From positions 1 through 32,457 of the forward strand of contig NZ_CAMLSE010000056.1 of NCBI RefSeq assembly GCF_946482605.1: DNA of 32,457 nt, written 5' to 3'. Positions 7,703-14,199 of the stretch are shown here, piece after piece (position 1 is the stretch's first letter; every line of letters starts with the position of its first letter). Under the pieces are notes generated by a model that was given only the letters and a program-made list of their open reading frames with translations, did not search any database and was not told the origin of the DNA. The stretch is from an uncultured Dyadobacter sp. (GTDB lineage: Bacteria; Bacteroidota; Bacteroidia; Cytophagales; Spirosomataceae). The position numbers and the translations under genes are program-made.

Positions 7703-7807
7703 ATAAGGTTTTTATCTTATAATTGATAAATATAAGCTAAAAACCTTATATTTTAAAGATATAAGGTAAAAGCCTTATGTTTGATGAATATAAGGCTTTT
7801 GCCTTAT
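7703..7807. promoter_or_regulatory. Array of four 18-bp palindromic operators, period 29 bp
   Basis: Four palindromes of the form ATAAGGY-WWWW-RCCTTAT lie at 7703-7720, 7732-7749, 7761-7778 and 7790-7807. Their starts are exactly 29 bases apart. Copy 4 (ATAAGGCTTTTGCCTTAT) is a perfect inverted repeat outside the central TTTT. Copy 3 has central AAAA and one arm mismatch, and copies 1 and 2 each have slightly more. The 11-base spacers are AT-rich and partly alike (for example GTTTGATGAAT). The array fills the whole space between the small protein gene and satD, ends 6 bases above the satD start, and includes the stop codon of the upstream gene. Near-consensus -7 elements for satD (complements at 7727-7734 and 7754-7761) fall inside it. 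A repressor or activator array acting on satD is the best reading. Confidence 0.85.
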
Positions 7808-8100
7808 GTATTGCCTAGGTGTACCTGCGCCAAATGGGCCCATTCTTCTTTCAAAGAACCTTTAAATACTTCTGAATCAGCACGCTTATACCAGTATCCG
7901 GCATTCCAGGTGTCGCCTTCAACGCGGTGAAGATATGCGTGTAAACGGTCATAGGCCTGGGTTCCTTCTTTGCTCTGGGCAATGTTATGGGCAGTTTCCC
8001 AATCTCCGTTAGCATCATGCCAAAGTGCCTCCAAAAGAACATGAAGGCCTTTGGGCGGAGATGGAAGCGCTAGTGAATCCTGGAATTGTTCGAATGTCAT
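7804..8100 (-). CDS. Small conserved protein of unknown function
   Basis: This protein of 98 residues begins at the ATG at 8100; an upstream ATG at 8157 would add a 19-residue extension that looks non-conserved. It carries the segments LEALWHDANGDWETAH and LHRVEGDTWNAGYWYKRA, which I recognise as recurring in short unnamed bacterial proteins, but no function is known to me. It is predicted soluble, helical and rich in Trp, His and Tyr, with no signal peptide. Its stop codon lies in the fourth palindrome of the satD operator array. It diverges from the amidohydrolase gene at 8275; the 174 bases between show no clear consensus promoter. Confidence 0.75.
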   Translation of the reverse strand: MTFEQFQDSLALPSPPKGLHVLLEALWHDANGDWETAHNIAQSKEGTQAYDRLHAYLHRVEGDTWNAGYWYKRADSEVFKGSLKEEWAHLAQVHLGNT

Positions 8101-8274
8101 AGGACGAAGTAATGAGGGGAAAGCGATCAAACGGATTGCAAGATGCGAATAAATCAAAACAACATAAAGATTTTGCGCGCTAATTGCAACTTACCCCGAA
8201 TCGTGCCCCGGAACCCTTATTTCCTGATTTTACTTGTATATTGTCGTACACAATTGTAATTAAAACAATGGTTT

Positions 8275-11200
8275 ATGTTTAAACAATTATCAACGATATT
8301 AGCCTGTATGGCCATGGCGGTCTATTGTCAGGCACAGGAGACTTTCCCGCGAAACGGTGCTTATGACGAAAGACCGGGCAGGTATGCTTTTACAAATGCC
8401 ACCATCGTAGTGGACCCTAAGACCAGACTGGAAAATGCTACCTTGCTCATCGAAGACGGGATGATCCGGGAAACGGGAAAGCAGGTGAAAATACCAGCGG
8501 GAACCGTTACCATCGATCTTAAAGGGAAGTTCATCTACGCATCCCTGATCGATCTGGACTCTGATTATGGTATGCCGGATGTCAGAAGGGCTCAGGGAGC
8601 GCCCGGCAGGCAAACGCCCCAACTGGAATCCAACAAGAAAGGTGCATTCGGCTGGAACCAGTCCGTGCAACCGGAAACCGATGCCGGTATGCTGTTCTCG
8701 CCGGATGCGAAGAAGGCAGGAGACCTCCGGAAGATCGGTTTTGGGACGGTGCTCGTTCATACACATGACGGGATTGTGCGCGGGAGTGGTGCATTGCTCA
8801 CCCTGACAGACGAGCCAGCCAGCAAAGCGATGCTCAACAGCAAGGCTTCGGCCCATTTTTCATTCAGCAAAGGAAGTTCTTCACAAACCTACCCATCGTC
8901 GACAATGGGTGTCGTCGCATTGCTGAGGCAGCACTACTATGATGCCGACTGGTATGCCAAAGGCGGTAAGAAGAAAGAGACGAACCTGTCGCTCGAAGCA
9001 TTCAACCAGATCAAAGGATTACCTTCGTTTTTTGAAACCAACGACAAATACAGTGTGCTGAGAGCCGACAAGATCGGTGACGAATTTGGCATACAATACA
9101 TTATCAAAGGAGGGGGCGACGAGTACCAGCGCATTCGTGAAATCAAGGCAACCAAGGCTACGGTATTGCTTCCGTTGGTATTTCCCGAGGCCTACGATGT
9201 CACGGACCCCTGGGATGCAGAGGTGGTTAGCATGACACAAATGAAGCACTGGGAGCTGGCACCACGCAATGCATCGGAAGTAGCCAAAGCAGAAATTCCA
9301 TTTGCATTCACTACTGCGGGTCTGAGAAACAAGGCGGATTTCTGGAAAAACCTGAGGACAGCGATCGAGTATGGGCTGCCGAAAGAAAAAGCGCTGGAAG
9401 CCATCACAACCCTGCCTGCGTCGTTGATCAAAGCCGCGGATAAGGTTGGAAGCCTGAAACCAGGTATGCTGGCTAATTTTATCATTACCTCGGGCGATCT
9501 CTTTGCAAAAGAAAATGTGATTTATGAGAACTGGATCCAGGGGAAAAAATTTATCCTGACAGCCCTGGATGCGCCGGATTTGAGAGGTACGTACGCCTTG
9601 TCATTAAATAATCAGCCAGCCGGAAAATTACAGATCAGCGGTACGCCCGAAAAGCCGGAGTACAAAATCACGGTACAGGATTCGGTAAAAATCACGCCGA
9701 AAGCCATTCTTTCAAACGCATTACTGACGCTGACTTATCAGCAGGATAAGAAGGTGGGAGGAACGACCCGGCTGACGGGATGGCTGAGCGGAAACGGATT
9801 GTCGGGGGAGGGCGTATTGCCAAACGGAACAGTTATTCCCTGGAATGCGACATTGACGGAAAAAAGCGCTACCGCAGCGGTCGCGGATACGGCAACCCTA
9901 AAACCGAAAGAAACAGGGCCTGTTTTGTACCCGTTTGTAGGCTATGGAAATGAAGCATTGCCCGCCAGGGAGACCGTTCTGATCAGGAATGCTACCATAT
10001 GGACCAACGAGAAGGAGGGGATTCTGCAAGACGCCGACGTGATCGTTCAGAATGGAAAGATCGCCCGGGTAGGAAAGGCGCTGGCAGCACCTGCCGGAGC
10101 CAAAACGATCGATGGCACAGGAAAGCACCTCACAAGTGGTATCATCGACGAGCATTCCCACATTGCCCTCTTCACGATCAATGAAGGAGGCCAGTCCAGC
10201 TCCGCGGAAGTGAGAATGAGCGATGTCATCAATCCCGACGATATCAACATCTACCGGCAGCTCGCCGGAGGGGTTACTGCATCGCATTTGCTGCACGGCT
10301 CCGCCAACTCGATCGGTGGACAGAGCGCCCTCATCAAATTGAAATGGGGCGCTAACTCATCTGAAATGTTGATCCCGGAGGTGAAGACGATCAAGTTTGC
10401 ATTGGGTGAGAATGTCAAGCAATCCAACTGGGGGGATGTTCAGCGTGTGCGCTTCCCTCAAACCAGAATGGGTGTAGAACAGGTCTATTACGACCATTTC
10501 CTGCGCGCCAGGGAATATGCCAACAACTGGAAAGCTTATCAGGCGAATTCAAAAAAACCGAATGCGGTTGCTCCGCGACGGGATATAGAACTCGATGCGC
10601 TGGCCGAAATTCTGGCCAACGAGCGGTTCATTACCTGCCATTCGTACGTACAATCCGAGATCAATATGCTGATGCATGTCGCCGATTCGCTGAAATTTAA
10701 AATCAACACATTCACCCATATTCTGGAAGGTTACAAGCTTGCCGATGGAATGCAAAAACGCGGGATCGGGGGTTCGACCTTTGCTGACTGGTGGGCATAT
10801 AAAATGGAAGTGAAGGAGGCCATTCCTTACAACGCGGCACTGATGTACCACGAAGGCGTGACCGTAGCGATCAACTCCGACGATGCCGAAATGGCGAGGC
10901 GTTTGAACCAGGAGGCCGCCAAGACGGTAGAGTATGGTGGAGTGCCCGAAGAGGAGGCCTGGAAGATGGTCACGCTGAACCCGGCGAAGCTGTTACATGT
11001 CGATGACCTTATGGGAAGTGTGAAGGCAGGAAAAGACGCTGACCTGGTGCTTTGGAATGCCAGTCCGCTATCCGTGTATGCCCGCCCGGAGTTTACAATG
11101 GTAGAGGGAGCGGTTTATTTTGACCGTAAGAAGGATGAAGAGAAACAAAGGACTATCGCGGTAGAGCGTGAACGGCTGATCCAGAAAATGCTTGGTGACA

Positions 11201-11304
11201 AAGCCGAGGGGAAGCCTACCCAAAAACCCGAAGCGATCAAGCCGCATATGTGGCATTGCGAGGATGTAGTGGGGATACATGCTGAACATGAGGCCGTGAG
11301 GTAA
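8275..11304 (+). CDS. Secreted tandem amidohydrolase-family protein
   Basis: This 1009-residue exported protein (signal peptide ending near VYCQAQ) holds two amidohydrolase-superfamily units. The C-terminal unit, from about residue 570, keeps the metal ligands: H627 and H629 (DEHSHIAL), H789 (CHSYVQSE), H815 (FTHILEGY) and D869 (NSDDAEM). It resembles imidazolonepropionase-like peptidases or lactamases. The N-terminal unit, residues about 30-430, has the same frame, but its HxH is replaced by D95-S-D97 (LIDLDSD), so it is probably non-catalytic or binds metal differently. A second amidohydrolase gene follows after 30 bases and should be co-transcribed. The substrate is unknown; cyclic amides or peptides in the periplasm are plausible. 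Confidence 0.9.
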   Translation: MFKQLSTILACMAMAVYCQAQETFPRNGAYDERPGRYAFTNATIVVDPKTRLENATLLIEDGMIRETGKQVKIPAGTVTIDLKGKFIYASLIDLDSDYGMPDVRRAQGAPGRQTPQLESNKKGAFGWNQSVQPETDAGMLFSPDAKKAGDLRKIGFGTVLVHTHDGIVRGSGALLTLTDEPASKAMLNSKASAHFSFSKGSSSQTYPSSTMGVVALLRQHYYDADWYAKGGKKKETNLSLEAFNQIKGLPSFFETNDKYSVLRADKIGDEFGIQYIIKGGGDEYQRIREIKATKATVLLPLVFPEAYDVTDPWDAEVVSMTQMKHWELAPRNASEVAKAEIPFAFTTAGLRNKADFWKNLRTAIEYGLPKEKALEAITTLPASLIKAADKVGSLKPGMLANFIITSGDLFAKENVIYENWIQGKKFILTALDAPDLRGTYALSLNNQPAGKLQISGTPEKPEYKITVQDSVKITPKAILSNALLTLTYQQDKKVGGTTRLTGWLSGNGLSGEGVLPNGTVIPWNATLTEKSATAAVADTATLKPKETGPVLYPFVGYGNEALPARETVLIRNATIWTNEKEGILQDADVIVQNGKIARVGKALAAPAGAKTIDGTGKHLTSGIIDEHSHIALFTINEGGQSSSAEVRMSDVINPDDINIYRQLAGGVTASHLLHGSANSIGGQSALIKLKWGANSSEMLIPEVKTIKFALGENVKQSNWGDVQRVRFPQTRMGVEQVYYDHFLRAREYANNWKAYQANSKKPNAVAPRRDIELDALAEILANERFITCHSYVQSEINMLMHVADSLKFKINTFTHILEGYKLADGMQKRGIGGSTFADWWAYKMEVKEAIPYNAALMYHEGVTVAINSDDAEMARRLNQEAAKTVEYGGVPEEEAWKMVTLNPAKLLHVDDLMGSVKAGKDADLVLWNASPLSVYARPEFTMVEGAVYFDRKKDEEKQRTIAVERERLIQKMLGDKAEGKPTQKPEAIKPHMWHCEDVVGIHAEHEAVR

Positions 11305-11334
11305 AATCTGTTTCAAGACTTTCAAACCAATACA

Positions 11335-12636
11335 ATGAAAAAACATATTCTGATCGCTGGTTTCGCGCTGACGCTCACTTACGGAGCGCATGCACAGAAC
11401 CCCGCACCCGCCATACCTCAAACCAAGCCGATCATGCTGACCGGCGCGACGATCCATATCGGAAACGGAGAGGTCATTCCCAACGGCGCCATTGCATTCG
11501 ATAAAGGCGTTATTGTGCAAATTGGTCCGGCGGCCGCCGTAACGGCGCCTGCGGGCACCGAAACCGTTGATGTCAAGGGGAAACATATCTTTCCGGGGAT
11601 CATATCACTCAATACCACCGTCGGTTTGCAGGAAATAGCCTCCGTGCGGGCTACCCTCGACTTCCGTGAAGTAGGGGAGATCAACCCTCACGTGCGCGCG
11701 CTGGTAGCATATAACACCGATTCTGAGGTGATTCCTACATTAAGGGGCAACGGAATCCTGTTGTCGCAGGCAGTTCCGCAAGGGGGCGCGATTTCGGGAT
11801 CATCGTCGGTATTTTACACCGATGGGTGGAACTGGGAAGATGCGGTTCTGAAAAAGGACGACGGGATCTGGCTCAGCTGGCCTCCTTTTCTGGCGGGTAG
11901 TTTTAACAATGAAGACTTTACTTACTCCGTCAAGCGAAATGATAAGCGGCAGGAAGCTATCGATCTTTTCAAGTTGACTTTTACAGAGGCGAAAGCCTAC
12001 AACGAGCTCAGCGATCCTAACCCGGTAAACTTGCGTTTGGCTGCAATGAAGCCACTTTTCAATGGTACTGCCAACCTCTACATCCGGGCAGACTATGCCA
12101 AGGACATCATTGAGGCGGTGAAATTTGCAAAAGAGGCAGGGGTGAAGAAAATCGTGATCGCAGGCGGCGATCAGGCCCATAAAGTTGCCGCATTCCTCAA
12201 AGAAAATCAGGTTCCGGTTATCTTAAACACAACCCACCGGCTTCCGGGTGATGTCGATGAGAACGTCTATCTCCCGTATGAGCTGCCCGGGTTGCTTCAC
12301 AAGGCAGGCGTAAAGGTTGCGGTAACATATGCGGACGAATGGTGGCGTACGCGTAACCTCGGCTTCCTGGCGGGTACCGCTTCTGGTTTTGGTGGAGTAA
12401 CTCCGGAAGAGGCATTGCAGTTCATTACCAAAAATGCTGCCGAGATCATCGGGGCAGATCGCCAGGTAGGTACTTTGGAAAAAGGCAAGCAGGCATCATT
12501 CGTCGTCTCCGACGGCGATATCCTCGATATGCGCGGGAATGTGATCAAGATGGTTTACATCCGGGGCGGAAAGGTCAATCTGGACGACAAACAGAAACGG
12601 CTCTACGAGAAGTACAAAGTGAAGTACGGAAAGTAG
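11335..12636 (+). CDS. Secreted amidohydrolase-like protein, probably without the metal centre
   Basis: This is a 433-residue exported protein (signal peptide MKKHILIAGFALTLTYGAHA) of the amidohydrolase superfamily. It has the N-terminal small beta domain, the barrel and the C-terminal GTLEKGKQASFVVSDGDILD segment. The usual LIDxHxH after the first barrel strand is IISLNTT here, with N93 and T95 in place of the two histidines, and no NSD-like motif for the last ligand is obvious. It is therefore probably a pseudo-enzyme or a partner of the preceding protein. The gene follows the 1009-residue amidohydrolase by 30 bases and ends at a strong bidirectional terminator. The family is certain; the loss of catalysis is inferred. 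Confidence 0.88.
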   Translation: MKKHILIAGFALTLTYGAHAQNPAPAIPQTKPIMLTGATIHIGNGEVIPNGAIAFDKGVIVQIGPAAAVTAPAGTETVDVKGKHIFPGIISLNTTVGLQEIASVRATLDFREVGEINPHVRALVAYNTDSEVIPTLRGNGILLSQAVPQGGAISGSSSVFYTDGWNWEDAVLKKDDGIWLSWPPFLAGSFNNEDFTYSVKRNDKRQEAIDLFKLTFTEAKAYNELSDPNPVNLRLAAMKPLFNGTANLYIRADYAKDIIEAVKFAKEAGVKKIVIAGGDQAHKVAAFLKENQVPVILNTTHRLPGDVDENVYLPYELPGLLHKAGVKVAVTYADEWWRTRNLGFLAGTASGFGGVTPEEALQFITKNAAEIIGADRQVGTLEKGKQASFVVSDGDILDMRGNVIKMVYIRGGKVNLDDKQKRLYEKYKVKYGK

Positions 12637-12645
12637 TAAAGCTTA

Positions 12646-12689
12646 AAAACAATAGCCATCGGCCTGCAAAGGCCTATGGCTATTGTTTT
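12646..12689. terminator. Bidirectional terminator between amidohydrolase and toxin genes
   Basis: AAAACAATAGCCAT (12646-12659) pairs with ATGGCTATTGTTTT (12676-12689), with a further GGCCT/AGGCC stem inside. A-rich and T-rich flanks on both sides allow it to act on both strands. It sits between convergent genes, and the last stem bases touch the stop codon of the PIN toxin gene. Confidence 0.88.
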
Positions 12690-13077
12690 ACAGATTGTGC
12701 GGATTTAAGTATTTCAATACGTCAACTCTCGCAAAATCTTTGTCATTATCCGCTATCAAAATCAGATCATTAACAATCGCCGTGGCAGCAATAAATGCAT
12801 CAGGTAGTTTAAGTCTGTATTTCTTTCTAACAAGAATGGTCTTATCAACAACTTCCCGGTCCAAGGTTATTACCGAAGAATTTTCTATGAATATGTCATA
12901 AATTTCTTTGTCCGCAATGTCGGCAGGCTCCCAAACCCGCAGTTCTATCTCGGTGACGAGGGAAATGATGGACTCTTGATCGACAACGGCGTCAATGAAG
13001 CGAAGGCCTGATGAGGGAAATGTCGCATTGAGGTATTTAATTACGGCGCTGGTGTCGATCAAATATCTCGCTTCCAT
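12688..13077 (-). CDS. VapC-like PIN-domain toxin
   Basis: This is a PIN-domain ribonuclease of the VapC type, the toxin of a type II toxin-antitoxin pair. The acidic catalytic residues are in place: D8 (LIDTSAVI), E43 (TEIELRV), D93 (LPDAFIAATA) and the D110-D114 group (IADNDKDF). The length of 129 residues is typical. The start codon overlaps the end of the antitoxin gene by 19 bases, the usual coupled arrangement. VapC proteins known from experiment cut tRNA or rRNA; which RNA this one cuts cannot be told. Family confidence is high. Confidence 0.9.
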   Translation of the reverse strand: MEARYLIDTSAVIKYLNATFPSSGLRFIDAVVDQESIISLVTEIELRVWEPADIADKEIYDIFIENSSVITLDREVVDKTILVRKKYRLKLPDAFIAATAIVNDLILIADNDKDFARVDVLKYLNPHNL

Positions 13078-13259
13078 TCATTTCGTAGGCTATTAAGTTG
13101 CAAATCGATCTCCTGATTGGTCATCGGCGCATTAATTTGCTTTCTCAGAGCCGATAAGGTAGCTTTTTTTCGCACAACCTTAATCAGATTCATCTCTTCC
13201 ATATCCATTAGAAGCTTCAATGCCTTGGTGTCGGTAATTTCTATTTCAATGGTTTTCAT
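13059..13259 (-). CDS. Putative antitoxin of the PIN toxin
   Basis: This 66-residue charged protein is encoded directly upstream of the PIN toxin and overlaps it by 19 bases. It begins with MKTIEIEITDTKALKLL, a beta strand and helix arrangement seen in small antitoxins, and its C-terminal third (TNQEIDLQLNSLRNEWKRDI) is likely the toxin-binding helix. I recognise no standard DNA-binding domain such as AbrB, PHD or RelB with confidence. The assignment rests on size and position. A perfect -7 element lies 34 bases upstream. Confidence 0.72.
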   Translation of the reverse strand: MKTIEIEITDTKALKLLMDMEEMNLIKVVRKKATLSALRKQINAPMTNQEIDLQLNSLRNEWKRDI

Positions 13260-13292
13260 GATGCTGATTCAGGCTGTATTCCAGTGAATTTA

Positions 13293-13300
13293 CAAAAATA
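13293..13300 (-). promoter_or_regulatory. Candidate -7 element of the toxin-antitoxin operon
   Basis: The minus strand reads TATTTTTG, a match to TAnnTTTG, 34 bases above the antitoxin ATG. No TTG is seen at the standard upstream distance. The pair is thus probably transcribed apart from the CvfB-like gene. Confidence 0.45.
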
Positions 13301-13315
13301 ACGTAGCAAATCGGT

Positions 13316-14149
13316 TTACTGAGCCAGATAAATCCCCTCGTTGGCGATTCGGATGCGGCCCTGTTTGTACAATCCGCCAATGGCTTTTTTGAATACTTTT
13401 TTACTGATCTGAAGTCTTTTGTATATTTCTTCAGGCGACGAACTATCGGAAAGGTTCAGAAAGCCGTCGGACTTTTTGACTTCATCCAGAATCAGCTGTG
13501 CCACCGGCTCGACGATGTCATACCCGGTTTTTTGCAAACTGATGTCCAGCTTGTTTTCTTCTCTGATTTTTTTGACATAACCCTTCAGAGAATCGCCTAT
13601 ATTAAGCTCGCGGAACACTTCGTTGGCATACACCAGCCCTTTGTGATACTGATTCACCACGACATTATATCCGAGATCCGTTTTTTGCCATATCAGCAGA
13701 TCCACTTCGTCCCCTTCGGCCACAGTGAGCCGTTCATTTTCGAGAAATTTATCGATTTTCGCAGACGCGAGCAGGCGCGATGTTTTCTGATCGAGATACA
13801 GAAATACTACATGCCATTCACCGACTTCCATGGGTGGGTTCTGCTCCCGGAACGGGACGAAAAGGTCTTTGATCAGCCCCCAATCCAGAAAAGCGCCGTA
13901 TTCGGAAACGTCTTTGACTTCGAGGAATGCAAATTCGTTGCGGATGATTTTTGGGGTCTGGGTAGTAGCTACCGGCCGGTCTTCTGAATCCAGGTACACA
14001 AACACCCTGATATTGTCCCCCACTTGCATGTCGTCTGTAATGTACTGATTCGGAAGTAAGACTTCTTCACCTTCAACATCACTGAGAAACATCCCGACAC
14101 TCGTTACCCGCTCGATCGTCAGGTAATTATATTTTCCTATAAAAAGCAT
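13316..14149 (-). CDS. CvfB-like S1 RNA-binding protein
   Basis: This 277-residue cytoplasmic protein has the CvfB layout: three S1-type OB folds followed by a winged helix. The first S1-like unit covers residues about 7-65, the second about 70-135 (EYGAFLDWGLIKDLFVPF is a typical S1 strand pattern), and the third about 145-210. The C-terminal KSDGFLNLSDSSSPEEIYKR and the K-rich helix after it form the winged helix. CvfB proteins bind RNA and affect virulence-factor expression in Staphylococcus; the role in Bacteroidota is unknown. The ATG at 14149 follows a perfect -7 element by 24 bases. Confidence 0.88.
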   Translation of the reverse strand: MLFIGKYNYLTIERVTSVGMFLSDVEGEEVLLPNQYITDDMQVGDNIRVFVYLDSEDRPVATTQTPKIIRNEFAFLEVKDVSEYGAFLDWGLIKDLFVPFREQNPPMEVGEWHVVFLYLDQKTSRLLASAKIDKFLENERLTVAEGDEVDLLIWQKTDLGYNVVVNQYHKGLVYANEVFRELNIGDSLKGYVKKIREENKLDISLQKTGYDIVEPVAQLILDEVKKSDGFLNLSDSSSPEEIYKRLQISKKVFKKAIGGLYKQGRIRIANEGIYLAQ

Positions 14150-14173
14150 TGTTCAAAAAACGAAGTTCGGCTG

Positions 14174-14181
14174 CAAAGGTA
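14174..14181 (-). promoter_or_regulatory. Candidate -7 element of the CvfB-like gene
   Basis: The minus strand reads TACCTTTG followed by C, a full TAnnTTTG match. Transcription would begin about 19 bases before the ATG. The -33 TTG is not evident. Confidence 0.5.
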
Positions 14182-14199
14182 GCGCTTTCGGGCTGACAT

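Noticed and set aside
7703..7807. CRISPR-like reading of the 29-bp period repeats
   Set aside because: The conserved part is 18 bp and palindromic, the spacers are only 11 bp and similar to one another, and no cas gene is near. An operator array fits better.
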